64,000 nucleotides of DNA, from contig NC_069135.1 in the NCBI RefSeq assembly GCF_026914265.1, positions 16,670,406 through 16,734,405 on the forward strand, given 5' to 3'. The notes under the pieces were generated by a model. That model saw only the letters and a list, made by a program, of their open reading frames with translations, was not told the origin of the DNA and searched no databases. A program made the translations under genes and the position numbers. The stretch's first letter is position 1, and the number at the start of each line of letters is the position of its first letter. This document shows positions 36,353 through 47,820 of the stretch, piece after piece. Origin of the DNA: Mya arenaria (lineage: Eukaryota > Mollusca > Bivalvia > Myida > Myidae).

Positions 36353-36480
36353 GTCAACCATTTGAAGTCCATTAGTAACAACAACTAAACATTCCTTTAT
36401 GTGTATCTGGTATCATTCAGATATATATGTCGGTTTTAAATTTGCAGGAAAATGAGATGTTTAATTGTTCTGTTCATAAT

Positions 36481-36897
36481 GTACGTGAAGTTAGCGGCCT
36501 AGCGGCGTGAAGTTAGCGGCCTAGCGGCATAGCGGCGTGAAGTTAGCGGCCTAGCGGCGTGAAGTTAGCGGCCTGGCGGCCTAGCGGCGTGAAGTTGGCG
36601 GCCTAGCGGCCTAATTATTTTTTCTATTTCCAAGCAATGATTAATGCGTTTTTTTAAAACAATGATAAATCAATGTTTTCTTTTTATTCATATAGTTACA
36701 TAGCGGCCTTAAATTGTTATCTATTCAGAATAGTTTTCTTTACCTTTTATTCTAAAACAATAATATAATAATACAAAATAATTAGGCCGCTAGGCCGCCA
36801 ACTTCACGCCGCTAGGCCGCCAGGCCGCTAGGCCGCCAGGCCGCTAACTTCACGCCGCTAGGCCGCTATCTTCACGTCGCTAGTACGCTTCACGTAC
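36481..36897. mobile_element. Foldback element whose arms are tandem repeats
   Basis: The left arm (36481-36613) is tandem units of ~22 bp, GTGAAGTTAGCGGCCTAGCG, starting GTACGTGAAG. The right arm (36783-36897) is the same in inverse (CGCTAGGCCGCCAACTTCAC) and ends CTTCACGTAC. The loop of ~170 bp is AT-rich and non-coding. GC-rich repeat arms in an AT-rich window resemble Drosophila FB-type foldback transposons in layout, not in sequence. Confidence 0.85.
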
Positions 36898-37381
36898 ATC
36901 TGTTATTGGTTTTATATTGTATAGAAAAATCATTGTGAAAGTGTGTTTAAACAAATTTTAATTTTGTAAATCACAACCGTTTTTAACTAATATATCATTG
37001 TGCATTTATATAAAGTGTTTATTTTAATAAACCAAATAAAGTTATCATACAGTATGTGGATTAGAATGATATTTTTTTCTTCATCAAAGAACTTCTTTCT
37101 AATATACCGTTTGTGTTCAATATATAAATATATCCTTTCATCCTATTAAACTTAATTCAATTTATCAGGATCTTGGGTTCTGAGTTCAAAGCACTCGATA
37201 TAAAGTTAAACACTAGAGATGACAGTATACCTATATATACAGGTAATAAACGCCTATCGACCGCTTTATATGTATTACGAAATGCTCTCACTTCCTAAAG
37301 ACTGCTTTGGATATATTGTGGTGCACCGTGATATATTAAGTGGGCGCTCGCTGATATAAACAGGAAGATTATACTCCTACA

Positions 37382-38615
37382 ATGGGGTCGGGTGATGGTG
37401 AGGGGAGAGGGTCGGGCGATGGTCAGGGAAGGGCTGCTGGGGTAGGGACGGGTCGCGAGCTGAAGGGGAAGCATGAACGTATAGCAGTTCCGGCCATGCC
37501 GATGCCAATGGCCATCTTCACATGTGTTCTCAACTTCCTTATACCAGGATTCGGTGAGATCGTTTTTCTCTATTGGTACTGTACGGTTTATGTTTGTTTG
37601 TCTAAACAGAATCGTAATTTACTCAGTAAGCTTATTATTAACAGTTTTGTGTGGATCGTTCGAACTGAAATTGCCATCGAACGTTTTCTTATTTATATAT
37701 TTGAAATACTTATTATCATAGTCGGTGCTACATGTCAATGAATTGAACCTATTTTTAATCGGCAGGCACGATAGTGGCGGGGTTCACGAGCTTCTGCACG
37801 GGTTGCTCGAGGAACGAGGACATGAGTATAGGAAGTCGGTGCGGCAGCTGCTGGGCGGGGTTCGGTCTTGGCTTCCTGCAGCTCATCACCACCCTACTCT
37901 GTCTCGTCGGTTGGATCTGGTCTTGCGTCTGGGGCGTTTTCTTCATTGGCATGAGCAGTACGCTGTCGCCTTTTTGTTGTTTTTTTCGGTTGCTGTTGTA
38001 TTTCGAATATGTCACGACCGATATAAAAATAAGTACACAGATATTGTTACTCTGTATCAGGTGCTGGTCGTCTCTATATATGAGGGTGTCTCCCCTCCCC
38101 CTTGTGTACTGAATACTTCTTTATTCTCTACCCGTATTTTGCGTCACAAATAAAATGAAATTATTTTGTGAACGAGTACCTAGAGCCCATTGTGCACCGA
38201 GCACCACATAGGGATAACAGCCTCTTAAACGCGGTGGTGTTAGGTTAGCTCTTAAAAGACTGATTTACCTATTGAACGCTCTTTTTACAAACCAATATCA
38301 TTTATGCCTTTATATTTACAAAGGCGATTTCTTAATAGTGTATATACCCTTTTTGATTTCAATTCACATGTTTCAGTTGAGTATTACCACAATAATGAAG
38401 TAAACCCTACTCCCACATGTGCGATAGTCAGCCAGCCCCAGATACTTCCTCCGGGAGCCGTGGTCGTCCACCAGGGTCCGCCACCCTCGGGATACTACCA
38501 ACAGGGAGGCGGGATGGTGTTCATGCCCCCGCAAAACCCCGGGGACTACAATGAACCACCTCCTGCCTACTCTCAGGAACCTGCATACCCGCCGCCTCCC
38601 CCGCCAAAATACTGA
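37382..38615 (+). CDS. Spec3/Stum-family two-helix membrane protein
   Basis: Exons 37382-37553, 37766-37957 and 38377-38615 join in phase 1 at both introns to give 200 residues. A Gly-rich N-terminus (1-30) precedes the Spec3/Stum core: HERIAVPAMPMPMAIFTCVL, membrane segment about 43-66, a cysteine-rich loop (CTGC at 68-71, C83, C86), and a second, Trp-rich membrane segment about 90-119 (WIWSCVWGVFF). The tail is Pro/Gln/Tyr-rich with a PPAY motif at 183-186, a WW-domain ligand. The family is known from Drosophila Stum (mechanosensation in proprioceptors) and sea-urchin Spec3 (ciliated ectoderm). The role here is not known. A decayed copy lies at 17.0 kb, and a VDTG-motif gene follows both copies. 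Confidence 0.9.
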
Positions 38616-39027
38616 ATGGTCATTTCGGCACGCACTTTAAGACATATACACGTCATGATGCGATTATGAATGATTTTGTCTTTTGCAGCAAAACTGTGAT
38701 AAAAGTAACGTTGTTTTTTTAAAACATAAAATGATTTAAGATGTACCTAATGGATAGTATGCATTATAGACAGTTTTTCTTGTCTTTCAAACTATTCCAT
38801 CCGAGTCCCACACTTTGTTCACTGTATATGTATGCATTCTCTTTAAAAAAACATTCTATCGTTCTTTCATTATAATTTATATTAAAAGTATGAAAAAAGA
38901 CGTACACAGTTTTACTCTCCTATCTGCTCAACAACGCTAATTTTAGGGTCTTTCCCCTCCAAATAAAAAAGACCTTTTCTTCAAAAATGTCGGAAATTAC
39001 CTTGTAAATTGATGTATTGATTAGCAT

Positions 39028-39155
39028 GTGCGCATTGGCTGTGAGCCAGACATGTATTCAATATCACAATGAAACTAGGGTAGATCAATACATGTGATAC
39101 ATTATAGCCAAAGTGATCATAATAGGCTCCATAGAAGGAACACCTGATATTTACC
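39028..39155 (+). other. Non-coding first exon of VDTG paralogue B
   Basis: Homologous to 19519-19686: GGCTGTGAGCCAG, AGGTAGATCAAT-like and AGAAGGAACAC words, then a GTAAGT donor at 39156. It splices to the acceptor CCGACAG at 39374-39380. The TATA word of the first locus is not kept here. Confidence 0.5.
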
Positions 39156-39401
39156 GTAAGTTAAGAATTTCTATTTAATAACATGAAAACAGCAGTAATA
39201 AGAATTTCTGTAAAATGTATCTACATGATCAGAATTAATTTTATTTATAGATAGTGAACCATAAAACTATACAAGACAGCTTGTGTACATACATGGTTTA
39301 TTCTATTTTGCTAACACATCTTGACTATTTAAAAAACAACGACTAACAAATCATTTCATTTCATATAATTGTTTCCGACAGGTATTTCCTTACCCGCCTC
39401 T

Positions 39402-39935
39402 ATGGGAGTATCCCCTGGTCGACCAATAAACCCCTACACGGGACAGGTGGGCGGATATGCATACCCAGGGTCTGGCGCTGGATACCCGGGTCACGTGCCC
39501 TTCCGGGTAGTCCCCGGCACAGTGGACACAGGCAACACAGAGACGAACTGTCAGCACTGTCGACCATCTGCCATCAAGTGGAACAACTCACAGACAACGC
39601 CATATAATTCGTCGGCGGGAACGTGTTACAATGGGTGTAATCCCCACCAACAACAGACGTACCAAAACAGTGACATATATGCAACCGGTTATCAAAACTC
39701 CCAGATACAACCGCACAGCTACACTTATCAGCAATTCGGTAACGCAGGCATCCATAGCAGCGGGTTTTCCATGTCTGGAGCAACAGGATACCCGCCGCCG
39801 CTGGCACCATCTGCGCCAGCCTTTGCCTCGCCGCCCCTGACGTACATGGATCAATCAGGGAGCTACGATGACGCGCCGCCTCCCTATCAAGATCTACCGG
39901 AACTGGAGAAAAAAGTATCCGGATACAATATGTAG
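39402..39935 (+). CDS. VDTG-motif Pro/Tyr-rich protein, paralogue B
   Basis: A single coding exon of 177 residues, co-linear with paralogue A at 19935 from the first methionine to the end. The first ~45 residues are nearly identical, including HVPFRVVPGTVDTGN at 31-45. CxxC is here CQHC, with the later cysteine pair CYNGC kept. The middle (QNSDIYATGYQNSQI) and the PPPPY tail are conserved while linker positions differ freely, a pattern of selection on motifs. It lies 0.8 kb after the intact Spec3/Stum gene on the same strand. The 3' flank also matches that of paralogue A (ACTAAGTCGTGGGG). No membrane segment. Function unknown. Confidence 0.85.
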   Translation: MGVSPGRPINPYTGQVGGYAYPGSGAGYPGHVPFRVVPGTVDTGNTETNCQHCRPSAIKWNNSQTTPYNSSAGTCYNGCNPHQQQTYQNSDIYATGYQNSQIQPHSYTYQQFGNAGIHSSGFSMSGATGYPPPLAPSAPAFASPPLTYMDQSGSYDDAPPPYQDLPELEKKVSGYNM

Positions 39936-40544
39936 ATCGCAGCCCGTAATGTCAGACTAAGTCGTGGGGTAAATCATGTGTGTGTTAAGATAGTGATATT
40001 CTTTCTACAATACTGTTACTTGAATGTAAAAAGTCGCGATTGTTGATTGTTGACCTTTATTTCAAATACAAATACTGACTTTGCAAACAAAGTTCTTCAA
40101 AAAAAAGAATCATGCATACATTTTGAGATTTGGCTTTATTTTAGCCGATATAATGAAAGTACATGTACAATATTTCTATTAATTTGTTCCGTAATTAATA
40201 TGTAATTGTTTATTATTGTGTTGTTATTTACATTGTTGACTCATCTTATAAATATATACTATAATTGTCTGTAGGTGTGATCATTTTTGTTGTCTTAAAC
40301 CTGTCTTAAACAAGCTTTTGACCTTAAACATAACCAAATTGCGAGTATCGAGGAGGAATCATGAACAATTGTTTCGTAACAACTGTGCGCATAGTTTTAC
40401 TTATATATTAAAAAACGGACAACTCTTGACTAATACTGCAGCCTGTTTGTAGAAAGAGTTCGCTCCGTAAAACTCATCACATTCCTTAAGTTTATTTTAA
40501 CCTTTTCTTGGAACCTATATAATCTAAAGCACAGTATATCTAGG

Positions 40545-40577
40545 GCTATATATGATATATATATATATATATAATAT
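40545..40577. repeat. TA microsatellite
   Basis: An AT-alternating run, TATATGATATATATATATAT and onward. Confidence 0.9.
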
Positions 40578-40671
40578 CAATTCATAGGTAATCTTTTCTA
40601 ACAAAAGTTTTGATTGTTTTCGTCAAGAATGATCTCTAAATTCAACAATTTCAATTCGCAAGAAATCTTAA

Positions 40672-41066
40672 TGATTGCCATAGGAATGACTCACAGAATG
40701 TTGCAAAATTTCCATCGGAATGACGGATTGCTGAAAGATTGCCATTGGAATGACTGGTTGTTGCAAGATTGTCATTTGGTTGCATGGTTGTTGCAAGATT
40801 GCCATTTGGTTGACTGGTTGTTGCAAGATTTCATTTGGTTGACTGGTTGTTGCAAGATTGTCATTTGGTTGACTGGTTGTTGCAAGATTGTCATTTGGTT
40901 GACTGGTTGTTCCACATTGCCATTGGAATGACTGGTTTTTGCAACATTGCCATTTGGTTGACTGGTTGTTGCAAGATTGCCATTGGAATGACTGGTTGTT
41001 CCAAATTGCCATTGGAATGACTGGTTTTTGCAACATTGCCATTTGATTGACTGATTGTTTTGACAT
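40672..41066. repeat. ~30-bp minisatellite
   Basis: About 13 units of the type TTGCCATTTGGTTGACTGGT + TGTTGCAAGA, with variant units CATTGGAATGACTGG. Both strands stay open over most of the array (105 and 132 codons), an effect of the 30-bp period rather than evidence of a gene. Confidence 0.9.
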
Positions 41067-42163
41067 TAGAAAGTATACCTAGATTTTGAGATTGATGAGT
41101 GTATAAACAATCGAGCAAAATTCAGCGCCCTAGATATACTGGTGCTTTAAAGCATAGCCCTTCCCCTCCCCCACAAACACACCCTCAAACTAGCCTGATA
41201 ATATAGGGTATAGTATTCCATGTATGTGAATACATTATAGAGATTATTTAATTGTTATGGTATTTAAAAAAGGAAAATTCGACTGAATGGTCTATTTCGT
41301 TTTAGGATTAAAGGCTGATTGGAGTGTTATTATCAACAAAAGCACCCTTTGACCAACGGACGAGCGTTGCCATCTGCATGCACAAATTTTGTTAATTCAC
41401 GCATAATACATAAAAAGCATGTATTTTAAAATACTGAGTGTTTTACTCAATACCCGCGTACTACTTACAGCACTGTTATAGAAGTATGACGCCTACGACA
41501 CAAAATAATAGTCAACTTGAACGGCAAATATATTGGTCTTTCACCCGTAAAACGCCCAACAAAATGGAATTTAAAAGTCAATTATTTCGAGAGAAAAAGG
41601 AATGCATCCCATTGGTTAAGATTATTTTAACCATGATTTAATAAGATATATCAATATTGAACTTTGAAGTACATGGTCATCGATTATAGCTCAATACGTA
41701 CCAAACCAACATACCATGTTTAAAGAGTGAAGGTTTAATGTGTCTAGATTCGTAGACTTATTTTAAAGATTTCAAAATGGTGTTGTTGGATAAGTTTATT
41801 TTTTTGTTTTAAATCTTTACCGTAACCTAACGTTTTACAAGAACATTTGTTGACCACCAGGATTTGAATACTCTAGAAATTGGACTTTACATTAAATGGA
41901 TTGAAACATTAAATACTTGTTTGAGTAAGAAGTAAGTAATCTCGTACAAGAATGTTGTTAACTTGTTTACATTTATCATTGTTCTGTACCTACACAGAAG
42001 TTCTAAATGTATCATTCGCTTGGAATATATTTACCAGTACAAATTAATTCAGTTGTGATCAATAACATGTCGTATAATAGTATCATCATTAATAATTAAA
42101 TATGTATTTGACTATCTCACAAGGTACAGCCACGTGATTCACACAACCACAGATGTTCTAGCG

Positions 42164-43012
42164 ATGGGGAGCGCACCCAGCACGCGAGTCCACTCAAACA
42201 CGCACGTGACTGTCGTGCGCGGGCGGTTGGTGGCCACCACACACGTTCCCTTCAATGTTGTCGCGGGAACCGTGGATACCGGAAACAGCCCCGGATGTCC
42301 AAATTGTCGGGGTAATACATGTACAACAACTTATTAAAACCCTCTCTTTATTTTTATATAGTTTGGTTTATATTAAATCGAATACAATGTACTATATCTA
42401 CTTATTATCGAGAATACTAAAGCATCCGTATACTAGTATGTTGCAAGACTGTTGTGCTAAAATGAATAAATGTACAGAACTCCGAATATGTGGATCTTGT
42501 TTTCTTCAGTTCAATCACAGGCTCATAGAGGAGGATGTCACCATCCCCAGCCCCAGTCTACATTCGTTCCGGGCATGGTTCATCCCGGAGCCCAGCCCTT
42601 ACAGCCCCCAATGTACATCCAGTCTGACCTTCCTCCACCCTACATAGAGCAGCCATTGGTGCACTACGTCCCGACGGACCCTACACCTCAAAGCTCCATC
42701 CCGTTCGTTCCGCCAGCCGCGTCGAACTATATGGGACAGGAAGCAACGTCTGGAACGTCCAGCCAACATTTGAATGGCTACAACGACGCGTTTCCTCCAA
42801 TAAACGGGGCGCCCCCTGCTTCTGTAGCTGACTCAGTCAACAACGCGTTCCCTCAGAAAAACGGGCCACCCCCTGACTTTGTCGCCGGCTCAGTCGGACC
42901 CGGGACAAGCGCAATGACCCCCAGTGGGGAGTCGACATTGAGGGGTCTTTCAACGGGCCGCAATGCCAACTCGAATGAAAAAGAGACCATTCCTGAACTT
43001 TATGATGTGTAG
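42164..43012 (+). CDS. VDTG-motif Pro-rich protein, diverged paralogue C
   Basis: Two exons, 42164-42311 and 42510-43012, join in phase 1 to 216 residues. Residues 27-41 read HVPFNVVAGTVDTGN, followed by CPNC at 45-48. This motif block is shared with paralogues A and B but little else is. The intron falls directly after CPNCR, where A and B have none. Exon 2 encodes a proline-rich chain with PPMY (82-85) and PPPY (91-94), both PPxY-type, and an internal two-fold repeat (AFPPINGAPP / AFPQKNGPPP). No signal peptide or membrane helix. AATAAA lies near 43345. It is an older branch of the same unnamed family; function unknown. Confidence 0.78.
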
Positions 43013-45849
43013 ACGTGAGATTTCGTATGCACCCGCGTTGTTGAACAGCGTTTTTGGTAAAACCAAATATGTTATTATGATTTTTAATGAATCAAACCAC
43101 TTTTGTGTTAAATTATTTTTATTTACCTGATTTGTTCATCCAATACAATTATGTTCTGTTAAAACTCGTGTATCTCGTTATTTGATTGCCGTGTATACAT
43201 AAATAAGTGTTATCTGGTAATTGTTTGGGTTTGCGATCGTCGGAATTATTTTAATCTATTTCTTATAATCTTTGAAATTGGGACAAATAGTTCTGAATTA
43301 AGAAACAAGTATTATTGTTACATAATGTAATTTATAAAAAATAAAAAAAAACATTTAACGTACGTGACCATTAAGTGTTGTCGTGTAATGCTTGGGTAAA
43401 ATTGAAAGTGGTGTCCTTAAAAACAACTACATTTTTAAGTTCAGATGTTGTGGAAATAGATATTGGTTTTAGTCAGAAAATATCTTTTTTCTAGTGTTTA
43501 TAATTTAACTTATGTTCTATTAACATTTAAAGATCACCGCGATCTAACATGAACCCATGCATGGGTCCATGCCTTTTAAACTGTATCATCATTTTAAGTG
43601 TTACTCCGGACCGAGAGTCAGAGAGGCATATTTCAGCATTTATTTTGCACAGTTTTATCATTTATTTGTAAATATGAATGTCATTTCTCAGTGTGGTAAA
43701 TCATGCACGGCTTCCACCATCATACACAAGGAGGAAATGTATAATAGCATTCGGGTTTGTAGTTCTGAGTCTTGCGACCTGAAATCAGACACTGACAAAA
43801 TCAATTAGGCCCATTATAAATATTTTGAAGGGCTTTGAAGCAAACATATATTTTGCTTTCATTGCATTCTGATTTCGTTATTAGAGCAACTGCATTAAAT
43901 TGCTTGCTTCGTAAAGTTAATTTATCATTCTCAGAAATGTTAAATCTTTTTACTCTAGCTATCGTTATAGCTTAGTTCATTGCTGACTCCTTTACCGCAA
44001 AGCGTGTCGACCGGAGATTCTCAAGTTGTTACGATTGCTGAATCCCATTTTAAGACGGATATTGGACTTACCGAAATACGCTTATTTACCGAAAGACGGA
44101 TAAAATTACCAAAATACGCATGAAAGTTACCGAAAGACGCCTTCTAATGCATATATTTTATTGCTTTTATATTAATATTATACAAATACATTACCAAGCC
44201 AAATTTTAGAGAAAATATAATGATGTAATAGCTAGGCAGTTGAAATTTCAGTTTTCGAGATCGAATTCCGCGTGCCGACTCGCCAACCGAAAGACAGATA
44301 AAAGCTTCCAAAATAAACAATAATCCCAATTAATGATGATCTCATAATATTCATATATATATATATATAAAAAAAACACTCGTAAAAATGAAAATATTTA
44401 CTTATTGAATAAAGACAATATGTCAGTGAAATAGTTGTCTCCCTTCGCCAACCGAAAGACGAAATAACGCAGTTAAAATTAACTTATTAGTTGCTGTATT
44501 TTGAAAATGATTATGAATTTTGATTCCAATAATAGCATTTACAGTATATTTTTATTGAAATGTTAGATCAATAAACAGTATTTGAAAGTATTTTGGAATA
44601 TATTTGAAACATTGCCTTTGAAATAGTTCGAAAGTGTCGTTAAAATCCTTTTTTTTAAAAACTAACTTAGATCTACAGTATAATTTAGGGCTTTCAAATT
44701 ATAATATTCATTATATAGTTTTATATGAAAATTTGAAAAAGAAGTTTTTAAACAGCGAAGTTCTCATCTTCAAATAAATTAGCTTACTTATGGACAATAT
44801 TAACCAGACCACACCAAATTCAAAAAAATCAGGCGATGTTTAAAACAACATAATTATCACCCGGTATATGACACCCCACAAAGTAGCGGCACGTTTTTGG
44901 GTGGACAGTTTGGTATAATTGGAAGTGTGTTAATTTGGCTAAACCCTTTTCGGCTCTGTGACACGTGTTGAGTAAATACCATAATAATTACGGAATTACC
45001 GACAATGTTAGCGCAGGGCTTTACAATTGAAATCGTAAAGACGCTATATAGTTTCCTACCTCCGATATGATGTCCGCACATCGTTTGACTAAACACTAGT
45101 AAATTGCTCATGGTCATTTTTATATACACGAAGATGATTGCCTTATACCAGTGTTGTTAAAGAGCCGTCTATCACAGGAGCGGATTTGTACCATACGCAT
45201 TATAAACAGTATTGCGGAAATGGTATTGAGATGATCAGTTCACAAACCGAATAAGTAAGTGGTCTCTGATCGGCAGTTCGCTTTTAAAACGAAACAAAAG
45301 AGTAATCAACGTCAATGTCAACGTGCTATTATCTTTACTGTACAGCAAGAAAATGGATGCACAGCCACGGGTGTAAGTGTAGGTTTTCTTTTATCGGCTT
45401 TGCGAAAATAAAACTGTTGTCTGTTCCTCACACAAGCAAGGACATTGTGATGTTACATAAATATCTCGTAATTTAGGTATATATTCTTCCACTGACTTCT
45501 AAACTAATTATCGGTATTTCTTTAAATATTGAGTTCATACAATGTTGGAAATAATTCTTAGCCTCAAGAGCATCATTATTTCTTTCATTCTTTGATTGCT
45601 CATTTTCGGACAATTATTTTCGGATAACATTGAAACTTAGTTCTTGGATGACCAGAATTATTATACTTGTTCTTGTCATACCTTTTTTTAATAAGCCCTG
45701 CAATGTACAAACCAGAATTTTGGCAAGTCTTGAATGTTGAAGACATTTCTCCAGCAATGTGTTGATACTTAAGTAGGTGTCTAGCATCAAAACATAAGCA
45801 AACTATTTTGTTTTGTATCCAAGTTGCATGCTTGGGCGCATGTGAGTTT
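43013..45849. other. Intergenic; scattered CCGAAAGACG words
   Basis: No gene seen. Between about 44060 and 44470, ACCGAAAGACG or close variants occur at least five times at irregular spacing, together with CCGAAATACG, too irregular for a tandem array. Confidence 0.4.
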
Positions 45850-46015
45850 GGTTAGTGGTCACCAAGCCGGACTAGTGGGTTTTCTCCGAGTACTCCGGTT
45901 TCCTCTTCAATAAAAGACCACACTCTCGCGCAACATTGTGCCAGCGAGAGTGACTAAGTATACCTGTAGGATACCTGTAGGATGATTTTGGGTTCTGTAT
46001 AAGGACTTGTGCCCT
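45850..46015. repeat. Probable interspersed repeat fragment
   Basis: GTGGGTTTTCTCCGAGTACTCCGGTTTCCTC resembles a sequence found in many metazoan interspersed repeats. The unit is bordered on the right by a duplicated ATACCTGTAGG. Named as a repeat from memory of the motif only. Confidence 0.35.
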
Positions 46016-46089
46016 TTTTAAACCCCTCTTCGTCTAAACTTGTTTCGTCACGATCTATCTTCGGAGCTCATAAAATCTTATCGTGTAAA

Positions 46090-47820
46090 GGTTGTTGGTA
46101 ACAGTTATGAGTATATATGATTAAATTACAGCTGTCCATAGACAACTTTGATACAGGTCTCAAAACTGGTACAGCATGTCTCCTTGCCAGTGGCGGTCCA
46201 ACCTTACTTTAAATGATTCTACATCTTCAGCATCTATCACATGTTGAGGCAAGTCATTCCACACTTGTATAACACGACGAGAAAACTGGTGCTGGCAGAA
46301 AGTGGTCCTAAATCTGGGTTTTTCAAGCTTTAAGTTATGCCCTCTTGTTGATGAAGCGTAGCAAAAGAATCTTTCAAAGTCACAATCATCGATACCTTTT
46401 ACAATCTTAAAAGTCTGTATAGCGTCTCCACGCATTCTTCTATGAGCAAGAGTGGGTAATTTTAACTGCTTGAGCCTTTCTTCATATGACATATCTTTTA
46501 GAGATGGAATCAATTTTGTAGCCCTCTTTTGTAGTCTTTCTAAACTTTCAATATCTTTTCTCATATATGGGTGCCAAACCACATTCGCAAACTCAAGATG
46601 GGGTCGGACCATAGCTGTATACAACTTCATGAAAGTGTACTTATCCATGAAATCAAAAGTTCTGTTGATTATAGATAATATACTGTTTGCCTTGTTTATC
46701 TTTGTAGATATGTGTTTATGAAATTTCAAGTCCCTTTCAAACAATACTCCTAAATCACTCTCTTCTGTAGCAGATTCCAAAGGTATATTGTTCATTAAAT
46801 ACTTCTTTTCAGGATTATTATACCCATAGTGTATAATTTTGCACTTATCAACATTGAATGTAAGCTCCCACTTTTTAGCCCAATCACACAATGAATTCAG
46901 GTCATCCTGAAGGTTGTCGGAATCTGTTGTTGGGGCATACACTTTCGTGTCATCAGCAAACACCTTGATACTTGAGTTAACTACCTCTGTGATATCATTC
47001 ACGTAAATGATAAAAAGTACAGGTCCTAAAACACTACCCTGAGGCACACCGCTATCAACATTTCTCCAATCTGATGTACATCCCTTGACCGATACACATT
47101 GTCGTCGATTCGCTAGGAAATCATCTATCCACATCAGCAAATTGCCCCTGATTCCAAGAGAAGATACTTTCTTTAACAGTCTTTTGTGTGGAACTTTATC
47201 AAAGGCCTTTGCTAGATCCAGATACACACTATCCCAACTCTGATGGTTTTCAACAAATTCTGTCCAATCTTCCATTACATTTAAAAGTTGAAGAGCACAT
47301 GACCGCTTTGATCTAAAACCATATTGATCATTTGACAGTAACTGATTTTCATTCAAATGCTTTATAATATGTTGCCGAACTATTTTCTCTAGAAGTTTGC
47401 ATACAACCGATGTAAGACTGACAGGACGATAGTTCCCAGGGTCAGTTTTCTTTCCCTTCTTAAATAGTGGTGAAATTCTTGCATCTTTCCAATCTGAAGG
47501 TACTTTCCCTGTATTTACAGATTTGTTAAATATTATAGTTAATGGCTCAACAAAAATATCTGGCATACTTTTCAATAGGAATGGGTGTATACAATCAGGG
47601 CCCATGGATTTACTAGGGTCAATGTCTTTCAAAAGCTTCAAAACTTCTTCTTCAGAAACAGTAAGAGAACTGAGTTCACTATTCACGTCTTTATCCTCAA
47701 TATCAGGTATGGTGTCAATATTTTCCTTTGTAAACACAGTAGTAAAAAATTCATTCAGTACATCCACCTTTTCTTTATCATTTCTTACAAATTCCCCATT
47801 TTCACGTTTGAGATTAGAAA
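46090..47820 (-). mobile_element. 5'-truncated LINE with long open reverse transcriptase
   Basis: Read on the minus strand, an uninterrupted frame of over 535 codons ends at 46160. Reverse transcriptase motifs appear in order: PLFKKGKK-DPGNYRPVSL, LDLAKAFDKVPH, SGVPQGSVLGPVLF and FADDTKV with the catalytic aspartates. The C-terminal part (RRVIQVWNDLPQHVI, SFKVRLDRHW) is typical of CR1/jockey-like non-LTR elements. The frame opens upstream of the first methionine (NLKRENGEF) and then stops at about 47820 without any endonuclease domain, so the copy is 5'-truncated as LINE insertions usually are. The lack of breaks suggests a fairly recent insertion. The 3' end lies somewhere between 46160 and 46090. 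Confidence 0.88.

Noticed and set aside
40614-41118. Repeat proteins on either strand (QNQ-PNDNLATTSQ and WLLQDCHLVD types)
   Set aside because: Both strands are open across the same 30-bp array, so neither is evidence of coding.
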